Part shown: in pieces, positions 10,930-53,949 of the stretch
Numbering within the stretch: position 1 is the stretch's first letter
Layout: the number at the start of each line of letters is the position of its first letter
Assembly (NCBI GenBank): GCA_037903475.1
Contig: JBAJFG010000344.1
Coordinates: 186,001-250,000 of the forward strand
Origin: Ancylostoma caninum
Lineage: Eukaryota > Nematoda > Chromadorea > Rhabditida > Ancylostomatidae
DNA: 64,000 bases
Direction: 5' to 3'
Position numbers and translations under genes: made by a program
The notes under the pieces: model-generated
Database searches by the model: none
Seen by the model: only the letters and a program-made list of their open reading frames with translations
What the model was told of the DNA's origin: nothing

Positions 10930-11881
10930 AATGGACCCTTCATTCAAAGTGTTGTAACTCGGCTCAAAAACCATCTTTTTCATGGATTTAGCAATCGTTC
11001 AATTTGGTAGATCCTCCCCGACAATTTAGTGAAGACTTCACTCCTCTAAGGCGTAAAATGAGATCACAAGAATTCGTAAACTTTTGAAAGGCGATTTCGG
11101 CATGCTCTAGACCAGTAATCTGCTGCTGTCGCAGAATTCTATCTGGAGCACGGAAAAATGAAATACAGTAGGATAATAATCTGAAGGATAAGGGCATTGA
11201 GTGAGAACCTCGATGCTTCACTGCATCAGTTTTTGCCGGGTGAGTTTTGGAATGTGTGATTTAACGCTACCCTGGAGCAGGGGAAAACCAGCCTTTGTTC
11301 ACCACTGCCGACCACATCTATAGCAGATTTGCGGATCTCAACTCGAAATTACAATGCTAGGACTCTGCTTCCAACGATTGACTAGACTGTGGAAGTGTGC
11401 AGAATCACACCCTTACAGCACCACCAAACTCCTCACACAACCTCCCTGGAGAGAAGATCTGGCTTGGGAAATTTTAGAAGTGGGAAATCGTTTCCACCCA
11501 TACCCATTCGCATTTCTTGTTATTGTACAGAAACTGAGCTTCATGCACAGTAGTCACATGGTCTAGAAATCAGTCGTTTTGGGAAGGAAAAATTGAGTTA
11601 GAAAAGTGTCACACCAGGTAAGACGCTGGTAATCAGTCAGATCGTGTGTTGTTCACGCTCGCACTTTTCTTACCCAGTTGATAGAAGTCAGATATATTGA
11701 AACTGTAGTGTAGTGAGTTTCCACCCCTGCTCTCATCATCCAGATGGTAAGATCCGGTTTAGGTTTCGCGGCTGTCCTAAAATCCTGGTCGTCTAGCGAC
11801 ATCCCAAGACCACGATCATGGTTGCATTTGAATTTAAAATCGTAAGAAGAGAACTTTGCGAACCCCAAGTTCACTGTCCGT
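10930..11881. other. Non-coding stretch before copy 2
   Basis: No recognisable gene. The frames at 11354-11566 (plus) and 11653-11898 (minus) have no detectable domain. The last part may belong to the Penelope element whose counterpart in copy 1 lies before the window. Confidence 0.5.
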
Positions 11882-13539
11882 TTGGAAGGCGATTCCAAGC
11901 AAAAACAAACGCACGATTACCGCAAACCTCTGACGAAGAGTGATCGATTTTTTAGTCATCAACTATAATCACCGGAAAATCGCTTCGGCTCATTATTCGT
12001 TGGTGACTTCATAAAAATCCTCGGGAAGGAGCTAGCCAGAATGTTCAAGCAGCATTTGAAAGAGGAGGAAAACCTCTACAAGAGTGCTACATAAGCTGGG
12101 TTAAGTTATCTCAAATTGGACAGAAGAAATAATTTTAGTTAACCATACCTCGAAACGGCAATTATTTTCGCTACAACCTGATAGTAGACGCATTGTCTCC
12201 TCGTTGTTGACATCGTTGTATCCGAAGGTACAGAACGATGAAGCTTTGCAGGCCTCATCAGAACTGTTAGACAAACACACTCGGAACATAAACACCTTTG
12301 GTTTGAGTAAAGCGCTCATACTGATCCTCATTCGCGAATGTTTGAAATGCACCATATTCAAGTGGTCTGGAAAATACTTTTCTCGGACTCGAGGACTCGC
12401 CATGGGCCAAAGGCTCGCACCTGTCCTCGCATTGTTTTATGTGAGAATTGAGGATCCAGTACTTGCTCGCTTACTAGTCATGTACTGCCGTTACATTGAT
12501 GACTGCTGTATAGTAACATGAACGCGTCTGAAATGGATGAATGCTTCAAAATTCTGAACGAGCAATCGCAGTATATACGAGAAACTCCGCGTGAAGGGTG
12601 GCTTTCTTTTCTCAATACAGACACAATTATCGAACGGCATCATGCGCGTCAAATGGTACCGCAAAGGAAGCTCCAAGAACATCTTAATTCACGCAAAATC
12701 TGCACATCCGACCACTGTTAAACGTGCTGTTGTACGTAATATGTTCAAAACAGCACCAAAAGTGTGCACAGGAGAAGATGAGCGGTGCGAGTCAAAAACA
12801 ATTGCGCTAAAAATAGCAAGCAGCAACGGCTACTCGATTCCATAATACCAGCGTAGACCGTGCTGATATTCAGAGTCGAACAACTCAAAACAGTAAACTC
12901 CCACTTTGCTTACCATTCTTTTCTGACAAAGTTAGCGCGGCCTTTCAGCAATGCATAATTCGAGCTCAGCTGCAGGATGATGTTTTCTTGGTGAACACTC
13001 CCACTAACAACATCAAGAAGCAGCTGGTTCAAAATAGGCTCTACGATAAGCACTATACAACAGAGCAATGTGTCGTTTGCCCGCACGGAAATATAGGCGA
13101 TTGCAGCAAAGTGGGAGTTATCTACCTATTGGAATGCTTAGCTTGGCACGACATCTACATAGGTGAAAATGGAAGGGCACTGAGCATGCGCATCAGGAAA
13201 CATATGGCCACCAAGAGACGAGGGAACTTGACATCACCGCTAGGGCGCCATAAGGTTGAAGCACATGGAGGCAAGGATTTTGATATCAAATGCAAGATAC
13301 TGGCGCACAAAGGAAGGCTAGGAAGGCGTTGGAAGCAGCCTGGATCCTCAACAGAAATCCAGGGTGAAAAATAAAAATGACTATCTATCATTAGCAAGCG
13401 ATCTTCTTCCGTTCCTATCGTTATGTGGGCTATCGAATGTAGATCAAATTTGATCCGGACGTTCAGTACCAACCAGTCGTCCGCTGCAACGATCACCAGC
13501 AAGTGCGGACAATTCTGCAAAGGGTGGAACACCTGATGG
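11882..13539 (+). mobile_element. Penelope-like retroelement remnant, copy 2
   Basis: Duplicate of the remnant at 1-1658; the same broken frames give identical translations (RT palm 12204-12521 with YIDD, continuation 12518-12845, GIY-YIG 12988-13374). Because the disabling frameshifts are shared exactly, the element was already dead when the segment duplicated. Confidence 0.88.
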
Positions 13540-13547
13540 GTCCGACC

Positions 13548-14709
13548 CAGGGGTGTGCGGAATTTTCCATTTTCCGTTTTACGCTTTCCGTTTTCCGCCC
13601 ATTTTGGCCTTCCGTTTTACGTTTTACGGGTTTTTGGCCCGGAAAACGGAAAATCCCGGAAAACAATGGAGTGAGAGGAATCGTTGTTTTCGGTGTACGT
13701 CCCTATCCTGAAGAGGGAAGGTTCTCGTGTTTCGATGCGCAGTGTACATGAGTTCACAACAATGGCGCAGAAATTGACGTCTAAACGCCACGAAGTTCGA
13801 ACTATTTTGTTTCTTTTTTTGTCTCAGGCTCCAGGGTAAATGTCCCTTCGCGGTTTTGGTGGTCTTTATCGTAGTTCCAAATATGCCATACAAGTGCCCT
13901 GCTCTCCTCGAAATTCTCAAAAAAGAAAAAAAGGTTCCACAGAAGTGAGGAGTGGACTCATACAAAATTTCCATGAAACTGTGACCTGCCATGGTGGGAG
14001 CATCAAGCATTCTTGCGAATCAACGAATGACGTAGGCTTTCTTTCAACTTGACAAAAGCATAAGGCTACATAGTAATTGTCACTGTTTTAGTCAGACGAT
14101 GATCCCCAGCTCCACACTAACGCCGCTGACGCCTGGTGTCTTGCGCAATGTTGGGGCTGCTTCTGTTTCACGTTCCCCACACACTGTTCTTCTCCTCCCT
14201 CCACCTTCGCTGACCCTCCCCAACAGGATCCGTTGTGGATAAAGTGATCCTTCTCGGATCCTAAGCGTATCAATTACCATAGTTACCTTTTTGTCTGAAT
14301 TTTTGCAGAATAGGTCAGTAAAGCAAAGAAGTCGCACTTTTGACACTTTACAGCTTCTCGTATACTTAAACATTCGATGATAAAGATGCTTATCGATCAT
14401 ATAATTCTGATAATCTCTCGCAACTAGGTGAGGGATAAATATTCCTCAATCTACCTATATTCTAGGCGTTTGAAGTACGTACCATCAGTGAGCTTGAGGT
14501 TACTTAATTACTTGAAAGAGTCACCACTTATGCTCATCAAGAAGATGCCTAGAAAATCTAATGTTGAAGATAAGCTTTGGTCACAAACCCATGCTTGAGC
14601 AAAATTTTCCGTTTTCCGTTTTAGGCTTTCCGTTTTCCGCCCATTTTTGGCCTTCCGTTTTCCGTTTTACGTTTTACGGGATTTGAAATTCTACTTCCGC
14701 ACATCCCTG
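13548..14709. mobile_element. Non-autonomous hAT-like DNA transposon, copy 2
   Basis: Duplicate of the element at 1667-2828, with the same termini and the same GTCCGACC target duplication (13540-13547 and 14710-14717). It arrived by segmental duplication rather than by a second transposition, since the flanks match as well. Confidence 0.85.
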
Positions 14710-16904
14710 GTCCGACCTCGATTTTCAGTATTCTCATCGTACCTTGCCTGAGACAACGTCGAGAACTAACAAAATAAGATGAGACGTTTGGTCGTATAGA
14801 GCACGAGTAGAAGTCAATCGAACCACTTCCAGCCCTTTGAAGAAGACGGTTTCTTCGATACGTAAGGTCGAAGAAAATAAATTATTCCACCATACCAACC
14901 TGAAGTAGCAAACAAAACTTATCAAACTATCAGAAGATGCCCAGGTTCAAAGATGAGCGAACATGGAAATTATTATTCATTCATTTTTTTCATTATGTAT
15001 CATGGTCGCGTTAAAGGCAGAGCTCACGGAAATCGTCGACCTCGAGATCACATGTGCATGTTCCATTACACTGCTAAAAAGGCATGACGGTCGCTTTCGA
15101 TGAAAAAGCAGAGTTTACAATAGGACAGTCGAATAAGTGCATCCGTACAATAGAACAAAGTCATTTGTTGAATCAAACCAATGAAAAGCGAAAAGCATCG
15201 TGCGCTGTGGTGCAGGCTAACCCAATCCAAACCAACATACAGTATAATTTGTCTGAACTGTTGAACGTGGTTAGAGTGCATGTGAAAATATGAGAACTCA
15301 GCGACGATCGATAAGCTCGATCTCTTTAAAAGAGATGTGAAGCCGGTGGCTTCATCGAACCATGATCGCCTCCTATCTCGTTGCATTTGGGGTAATTCCT
15401 CGTTTTCACATAACCTTACGTTTAAAATGAAAGCGATTATCGTACTCCAGGTTTCCCTCGTCGCTTCGGCTCCGACCCAATCTCCAGGTGGGTATCACAT
15501 TTTGTTTCAGATGAAATAAGATAGTGTTGCAGTAGCATTCCTTGCACTACACTTTCCATAAATGGTCGAGATCTCTTTTCAGATCTTCTTTGTCCGAATA
15601 GCACTTTTGATAAGGATATTATCGAAGAATACGTTATCAGGAGCATTAATGACGCACGATATAAGATCCTCAGTGGACTATAGTTAAATGGACCGTGGCA
15701 GGGAAGAGACGAATGGAGCTCGGAGACGCAGGGATACGGAAAGAAGCTGCCACTGGGCAAGACTATGAATCTAGTGGTTTGTTATTTTAAAAACAAATAA
15801 GATTAAACAAATAGAACATATGAACTGATTTGAGAAATTCCGCAACGTTACTTCGAAAATCTGTTCTTCTATTTCAATACTGCTACGCCCCAATGCTCGC
15901 TCGCTTGCTTGCTTCGCTCAATGGATTTTATGCTTTGAGAACATGGAAGGGCTATATACGTTGCGAGATAACAATTTGTGACCCTTATGTTCTAACATTC
16001 CTATGGAGCCTAGATTTTGAAGCAGTTCCACCAACTTGTACCATTTCTTTCGCCCATTTTAGTCCTAGAGGAGAAAATTGAAAAGGTGCGCTATCTGTTA
16101 CCCCTCACAACATAAAGATGTTATTCGTTGAGCAAAAAGTGCAATATGATAAATCATTTGGTAAAAAAAAATCCAGCAAACGTTTGTAGACATTTTAGGA
16201 ATATGATTGTCAACTGGAACAGGAAGCGAAAGCTGCATTGAATCCTAATTGCACATACGACATACCTAACGCTCCCGTCGGAAAGACTGGCATATTCTAC
16301 AAGTGAGTTTAGCATCGATGACATTGTGCTGTTGATCCCCCACAAAAACTCGACAAAGGCAATTCCTCAAGTACCATAAACGCAGTGAAACGGCGGCAAA
16401 GTACTAAACCACTTGCTTGCAAAATAACCTGAATATTCTAAGGCAAACAGAGCTTTCTTTCTAATAATGTCAAACATTTTGTCACAGAGTTCACGATGAA
16501 TAGCAAACTGGCTTCCATTGATAAGAGTGTTTTCGGAAACGCTCCAGCCTGATCTGTCGCGATGATGGTGTGGCTGAGAAGTGTGACATGGGATGTGAAG
16601 TGGGTTTACGCCATGAAACCCGCTACCTAATGCTCACGCTAACGAAATACATCACCCGATTCCCCGTTCCAGTCTTTTCCTCGTTCGTTCGATCGCTTGC
16701 TGTGTTAGCACAGGAATGCTCTTTTACGTACGCAGGTTCGACAAATGAGATCTTGTAAGGAAATTCTCTGTAAAAGAGGGTTCTTGTTTTTACTGAACTA
16801 TAATTAAATCCAAGCTGGAAGCAAGCAAAATAAAAAGAAGGAAGTTACTCACGTCTATGAAAAAAAGTATTTCAGAAATTTCCAAGTGTCCTCACTGGCA
16901 TTTG

Positions 16905-17575
16905 TTTGTAATCTTTCAAATTATAATGGTAGGGGTGTCTTCGTAAGTATACCCAATGACAACATCAGAAAACAGTTGGTTAGGAATCGGCTCTACGATA
17001 GACAATACAGTCCTTGTCGAAAAGATAGACGAATTCCGTGACTACGGAGACGCGGTGGGACCTGAACGATAGATGCGAAGAGTGCATGTTTTAAGTGAGA
17101 GGGTGCAGTAGGTCCCAACGCGACTCTGCGGCCGCGACGATATGAAAACGCACGCGCAATCCGTCTACCTTTTTGACAAGGACTGTATGTATCAGAGCAC
17201 TGCATAGTATGCCCGCACGGAAAGGAAGGTGATTGTGCAATGGTAAGGGTGATATATCAAATTGAATGCTTAGATTGTAGCGCGCTGTACATAGGAGAAA
17301 CCTGTAAAGCGCTTAATGTACGCATCAGGGAGCATTTAGCGATCAAGGGACGAGGAACTCTAATATCACCGCTTGGTAGACACAGGAACGAAACGCATTG
17401 TGGAAATGACTTCAATGTCAAATTCACGATCTTGAAATGTGAGGCTGAGATACCGGCGAGAAAAGCGCTCGAAGCGTTCTGGATTACAGTAAAGAATCCA
17501 GAAATGAACAACAAGTATGAGTGTTTGTCAACAACAAGTGACTCCTTGCCCTTCGCATCGTTATGTGAGCTATAG
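16905..17575 (+). mobile_element. Penelope GIY-YIG fragment in CAP intron 3, copy 2, split by a MITE
   Basis: Same fragment as at 5082-5591, but the frame is interrupted at 17008-17185 by a small transposon inserted in the cysteine module region. Only the 3' part from 17240 remains open (VIYQIEC, YIGETCKALNVRIREHL). Confidence 0.8.
17008..17185. mobile_element. 178-bp Tc1/mariner-type MITE with TA duplication
   Basis: Begins CAGTCCTTGTCGAAAAGATA and ends with the imperfect complement (TTTTTGACAAGGACTG); the terminal inverted repeats run about 25-30 bp. It is flanked by TA on both sides (17006-17007, 17186-17187). The unoccupied site, with a single TA, is present in copy 1 at about 5200, which proves the element boundaries. 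It has no coding capacity. TA duplication and CAGT ends point to mobilisation by a Tc1/mariner-family transposase. Confidence 0.92.
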
Positions 17576-19519
17576 ACTGTAGATAGCATCAAACGCGGAC
17601 AGTACGGCATCTCTCACTAGTCCGCAACGGCAGTCACGAATGGCGCGGACTATTCCGCAATAACGGTGGATTCAGTGTGGGTCTTTCTCTTTTCCTGGAT
17701 GCTTTTCGAGGTAGCAAGTTCGGGAGAAGGTTGAGATTTAGCAGACTGGGAGGAGATGTTTGGCGGTGTGGGACACAGATAAAAACTGTAAGCCCCTTTT
17801 AGGCCTCCGAAGACGACGATTTAGTCGAAACATCGGGCTGAAAAATGAATCTGTCCACCTAACAAACCTTGCTGGCATAATAATTTGAAAGACTCTCAGA
17901 AATGGTTCTTTGAAATTGCAGTAAAGATATTGACTGGGATGTCCCTGAGATAGGATCGGCAGTGGCGGAATGGTTGGAAGAGATTGACGAATTTGCCGTG
18001 AGCGACCATGCCATCTCAGACACGAACGTTACCTTCCAAGATAATACTCTACGCGAGTACCTCAGCGTAAGTTTAGCTGCTGATTATTTCAATACTGGCC
18101 TTCTTTGCATATATGTGGTAGTGTGTAATAGTGGTTCTTTCCAGCTAATGAGACCTTCCATCACCAAAATTGGATGTGCTGAAGTGCTCTGCGTCGACAA
18201 CGGTATGAACAAGTACAGAGCGTTCTGTCTCACTGATCAACCGTGAGTCTTTAGCTATGATTTGGCAGGACCTCCTTTCTACCTTTCGAAACTGGTGTGC
18301 CTTCTACTCAGAGTTTCTACAGTGGTCGCCGATCCTGAACCACAGAATTTTTTGAGTTATTTCAGCCACAGAGTTGTCTGAACCATGCTGTAGTATTCGT
18401 TGGAAATCTAAGGGAAAATTGAAATTGTGAAAATCGTTTCGAGGGAATTATTCACTGCTCTCTCTTCGTTCTAGTAACCACAGACCACCTACTTTCAGAC
18501 CACTCAAAAGGAATGATGTTGTGTACGAGGCCGGAAAAGGCGGCTGTAAGAAAGGCGAGCAGTGTCCTCAAGGCCGAAAATGTGATAGATTCGGAATGTG
18601 CGCCCTCAAAAAACCCTGAGCGAAACTTTTACGCATCTATGAGGTCAAAAGCTTCCAGGTTATTGCACTGTGATTAACGTAGGAATTTTGACGGAATAAA
18701 GGCTTCACATCAACTTCTGCAATATTATTTTCAATAGAGTAGATCAGCCGAAGGACATATCCGTAGAGAAAGAAGTTAAAAGTCGACCCATCCTTCAAAA
18801 TTCTGGACGACCCACATGGCACGAAACTCAGGCGATGAGAAGGCTATAAACAACATGAAATGAGCTCGGAATCATGGGGCACCATCTAAAGCCCGCGGAT
18901 GGCTTATAATATTTCTCGTTCGGATATTATCGATTCGGATATCGAGTTATTGATGAACTTTATCGTTTTTTCTCGGTCTAGCTCCAATAAATATGGATAT
19001 GTCCCTCTTGGTGCAGTCCATCATATTTATCACGAATCTGAGAAACATTTCATGCGACCGTTACTAGATTGTTGATTTTATCGAATTTTCATGCGTTTCG
19101 ATTCGGCATGGTGGAAAGATGTCCATAAGGATTACCTAGCGTGCTGAACATGAACAAAGGCCTCAACATAACAAAACCTTGAAATTACATCAACAAAATC
19201 AGTGAATCTATATCTACGCGCATGCTCTTTAATTAAGTCAATTACATGAGCAGTTCATGTAATCGGTATGAACCAGGGAAACTTTCACATCCAAGAATTT
19301 GAGTTTCAAGCTTGCATGTCAACCGGTCCTACAAGCCAGTGCCGAGATCAAGCGACTAGCCCTATAAAATATCGGGTATTACAGCAGTTCCACTGGAACT
19401 TTCAGGAGAGCATTTCAAATGCCATTACTTGGGTAAATGAGATAAGCAGCCTTCGTACACAATCAGTCACCAATTCAGTCGCTGTTAAAGAGCAAAATTA
19501 ACGGCAGTCATGACTGGCC

Positions 19520-19757
19520 GGTTAATTTCACGGAGATGTGGGGATATGTGACGCTGCCAACTATAATAATTTGTCCTAGTAAAGATGCAAAGTAGAGAAT
19601 GAGTGGCCACAATCCGAACGGCTCGAGTTACGCCACCATTTCATTTTCTCTCTTCCCGAAGGGTTCGAATTGTGACCACTCATTCTCCACTTAGCACTTT
19701 TTGCTAGGACAAAATAGTTGGCAGCGTCACATATTCCCACATCTCCACGAAATTACC
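19520..19757. mobile_element. Long-hairpin (foldback) MITE, copy 2
   Basis: Duplicate of the hairpin at 7546-7779 with scattered substitutions and a small insertion (an extra TATAA-like stretch near 19562). It lies in the more diverged part of the duplicated block. Confidence 0.8.
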
Positions 19758-19769
19758 CATTCAGCCGTG

Positions 19770-20180
19770 CCTGCAAAGTAACATTTGGATAACTAAACCA
19801 TACCCTGGAGTACAATGAAGAAAGGCCCTAGTTCACGACTAGTCAGCGTGTTCAACAAGATATTCCAACGACTCTATGAAATTTACCGATGACAGTCGTG
19901 CCTACGAAGCAAAACATGGGTAACTAAACCATGCGTGGGAAGACCATAAAGTCCCTCGCTCATGACTAGTCAGGATACTCCACAAAATATCCCCACAACT
20001 CTATGAAAATAGAGTTGAATCAAAATGAAATTATACATACATATTAACTACCTAAATAATTAATAACATGACATTGGGTAACTAAACCACTAACTTTCAA
20101 CCATTACAAGAAACAAGGTGTATCCTTCCAAGACACCAACATCTTTCACCTCAACTTCCACCCACAAACAAAACATTATA
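19770..20180 (+). repeat. Short tandem repeat, about 125-bp unit, copy 2
   Basis: Three imperfect units marked by GGATAACTAAACCA, GGGTAACTAAACCA and GGGTAACTAAACCA, matching the array at 7791-8110 but diverged from it. Confidence 0.7.
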
Positions 20181-20385
20181 ACAAAAGCTCGATTTATTAC
20201 AAGTTCCGCTAACTTTGAAACCGCATTGCATAAATCCGTAGTGCATAGCAATCAAATAACTTATATTTGGTCGAATAAATTATGAATGGTATAGTGATAA
20301 AGCCTAGTACAAATAAAAGTATTCCAAGATGAATTTTATGTTAAATCGTGAAGTACTGCAAAATGTCACGTTAATGCCATAGGTT

Positions 20386-20391
20386 TTTATT
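20386..20391 (-). terminator. dhc-1 polyadenylation signal
   Basis: AATAAA on the minus strand, about 19 nt downstream of the dhc-1 TAA (20410-20412), predicts a very short 3' UTR. A second AATAAA further down (near 20187) would give a longer one. Confidence 0.6.
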
Positions 20392-20409
20392 AAACAGAAA
20401 GGTTAATGT

Positions 20410-51047
<30,638 letters not shown>

Positions 51048-53290
51048 CTTAAAAGGATTTTTTGAAACTCAGGGCTAAAACAGCTATTATATCAGTCTTT
51101 TTACACAGTAATGGCTCAATACATTGATTACCAGTGATGGATCGAGAAATATAATTCAACCACCGCTAGGATTGCGAATTTTTCCAATATTTTCCAGATA
51201 ATTCGACAATTATAGGCTGTTTTCCGCCTCAAAGCAGTTCCAGCGCATGATTCCAATGCATGTTCGAACATATTATTAATCACCCACAGCAACCTAGCAA
51301 AGAAGTCTATAGAATCAGCCTGATGAATACATTTCTACAACAAAAGAACTTTTATGACTGCACAGATAACAAAAGCTCCACCATCACTAGCATCAGAAGC
51401 AGCACAGCATGTGAATTTCACAAAGAAAAAGAAAGAAATTAATGGACTCGACTTCCGCATTTCTATGAATCAACTGGTACACAACATCAAGAACCCCAAT
51501 CAAAACTGTAATAAAAAATGTGAATACCATCGATTTTCAGACTTGTTGGAGTCTGTTTACATGACACAGTTATTTGATGGTGAATAAACTGCATCCTAGG
51601 GTATTTGATGAATAAACAAGTATGCAGATTACACAATAAACACTGAATATTGAACAACGATTATATGGTCTGATTATACTGTAGATACCAAAAATATCGC
51701 AACTTTAAATTTTCACCCGTAAATTCTAACAGTGTAGCGCTGAGATTTTTATGAGGCTCTGAGCAATTCATGGGAAAAAGGAATAGACCAAAACAGCCAT
51801 ACTTCTTTGGCTGATTTTTTTTTTGAAAAAGAAAAGTTTATGCTGAACATGGATGGATGGGAGGGCAAATTTTAACGAGGTTTAACCACCACTGTCCTTG
51901 AGAGTGGTATAACAGAAACGATCTTCTCAAATTGTATCACTCAAAGGACAAAACTACTGTATTTTTCGTCAATATTTAGCCTGTAAATTATGTTTGGCGA
52001 AAATGATGATTATGGGGAAAGGCGAGATCTTACAGTAGAACTCCTTGGGCGTGGTAAAACCTACCAAGCAGAACGAAAAGTCATGTACGAATTGCTGCGC
52101 TCGCGGATATACCAAAAAATCCGCTATTTCTCATGGATTCATTAGCCAGCTGCACTGGAAAGATAGAGCACCCATGTGCTCAAATAGCTGAAAACCCACC
52201 ATTCTGAGAGCTCTCCAAACGAATCGATTCGGGAAATGAGCTTAAGGAAGGCACTCAAATGCAGCAAGTCTCTGAGACATTAAAAAATAAGCCTAGGCAA
52301 GTGGAAAAATGAATCCCCTGGGAAGTCTTCTCCTGCGTATTTATGTATACAACTACGTAACTCCCATCGTCAAGGTCTGGTAAAAGTGATGCATTTTGGA
52401 CTGCTAACATTCTGCAGATGTGCGACAAGAGGCTGTAGACAACCCAGCCATGAACAGGGTTGAAATTGAAAAAAAAACGCAGGAAAAGATGAACAATTGG
52501 AATTGGACTGAACTAAAAGGGTGTGACGCACTAGGTCTTATATGCACTAGTTGGTAAAATGCTCTCCACAACTCAGGACCCCAGTATTCCTAACGAAACT
52601 TGGTGTGCAAGGCTCCTACACCAGCTGCTAGCCTGTGCTTATCCTTCCAAGCACATCAGTGGCTTTTGGTAGCACCCAGACCACTGATGGATGCCTCTCG
52701 ACAGTTTAAAAGACTACTGCATAGCGATGGGCTTCGCAAAAAACTATATGAGGCTTGAGAGATGACATAACGCTCGCCAGGCATCGATCGAAACTGGGTC
52801 AGAATACCAGTAGGAACTCGAGTGAGAAGGCATCAACTGCAGTAGTACACTAGGTATAGAAGAGATTCTTAAATAGTAGCGTTTCCACAGAAATTTAAAC
52901 GCCAAAAAGGTCACAAGGACTATTTGAATAAAGCAGGCATGCGAGAACTGAGTTCGGAGAGACCATGTAGGGTTTTTTGCAACTTTTGGGGGTTGAGCTC
53001 GCCTTTTTTTTTTTGAATGTTAGAAGTGTCACTTGATTATGGTTCATCCTTTGTTTCATATTTCAATTTCAGTGTCATCTGCTGATTTTTTTTTGTTTCC
53101 TTGTATGGAGCACCCTCACCACTTATGATAAATTAATAAATCTACCAAATAACCATGGCTCACAACGACTTACGACCTCAGGGCTCCTCATTCCCTGGGG
53201 CAGCTATAGCCCTACAATCCAGTGAAATTATATGAGGAGATCGCACGTAATGATGATTGTAGCAGCAGTAAGTCTTCTAATCAGATCACC
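51048..53290. other. Gene-free region upstream of recognised dhc-1 exons
   Basis: No frame with recognisable homology was seen. The region must hold, or lie within the intron before, the missing first dhc-1 exon and promoter, since the exon at 50867-51047 starts at a splice acceptor. Several short A and T runs are present. Confidence 0.5.
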
Positions 53291-53295
53291 TCTTT

Positions 53296-53931
53296 TTGGG
53301 GCACGGGGCTGGGAGAAGGGCTAGGAGATTCCATAGCATATGGGACAAGTGTAGTGCAATGCTCGAATTCCAGACGAATAAATCAGCGAATACCAGCAAT
53401 AATGCACTAAACTGCGTTCGTCAGTCAGCCCAGTGCGACACCGTTCACTGGCGGTGTTTCATAATCCGCCGCTGCCGCGGCCGTCGCTGCTGCTGCCGGC
53501 TGCCGCCGCCGTCACCGATGCAACCGATGGGGTGTGGGCAAACAGAGTTTTTGCTAGCCGTCCCGCACACGGCCCTAATTGAGCGACCACATCGACGAAC
53601 CCCCGAACACCACATACATAGCCACAGCATCCAATATCGATATGGCAATGGTGGTAGCCACGGTGACATCCATGCGAAAGCCGGGGTAGCGTTTTTACCG
53701 GAAGGAAGTATGCACGCGGTACAAGTGTGCTTCTTATCGCGCAATCAAAGTGCAATGCTGAATTCCGCATCTATCTGTCTACACAACAAAAACAAAAACG
53801 TCATTCGTTCCAATACATCGGTGCGCCGGCACTGCTGCAGCGATGGCGGCTACTCAACGAAAAGAACCTCTTGCCCTCTTTGGAGAGGTTTATTCTCCAA
53901 TTTATCGCTCATTCGGGAGCTAAGCGCTTGA
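53296..53931 (+). other. GC-rich open stretch, unrecognised
   Basis: A 211-codon open frame rich in Arg, His, Cys and Ser overlaps two open minus-strand frames (53445-53744, 53459-53770). Local GC content around 53450-53530 (repeated GCCGCTGCTG words) is far above the surroundings, which alone can keep several frames open. There is no domain and no convincing splice signals. It may be a CpG-rich regulatory or promoter segment, or an exon of an unknown gene. Confidence 0.25.
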
Positions 53932-53949
53932 AAACCTCTGTGTAAAGTA

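Larger units (their letters stand above)
15427..18619 (+). pseudogene. CAP/ASP-like gene copy 2 with premature stop
   Basis: Exons match copy 1 at 15427-15487, 15583-15776, 16199-16302, 17922-18066, 18145-18242 and 18499-18619, with splice sites conserved. In exon 2 codon 54, CAG (Gln) in copy 1, is TAG at 15681-15683. Translation would stop after 53 residues, before most of the CAP domain. Exon 6 also differs, reading PPLKRNDVV instead of PPLNTNDVV and RKCDRF instead of RECDKF. The rest of the frame is open, so the lesion is recent. It could be a pseudogene, a polymorphic null allele, or a sequencing error; the antisense frame changes at the same base, consistent with a single C-to-T. Confidence 0.8.
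11882..20215 (+). repeat. Copy 2 of 8.2-kb direct duplication
   Basis: Second copy of the block at 1-8235. Structural differences from copy 1 are a 6-bp insertion near 15315-15320, absence of the 83 bp found at 4705-4787, and a 178-bp MITE plus TA duplication at 17006-17187. Most base differences in the first 6.3 kb lie between 2.9 and 5.9 kb. After about 18300 (3' part of CAP intron 5 onward) substitutions and small indels become frequent. Homology ends near 20215, shortly before the dynein 3' end. Confidence 0.95.
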
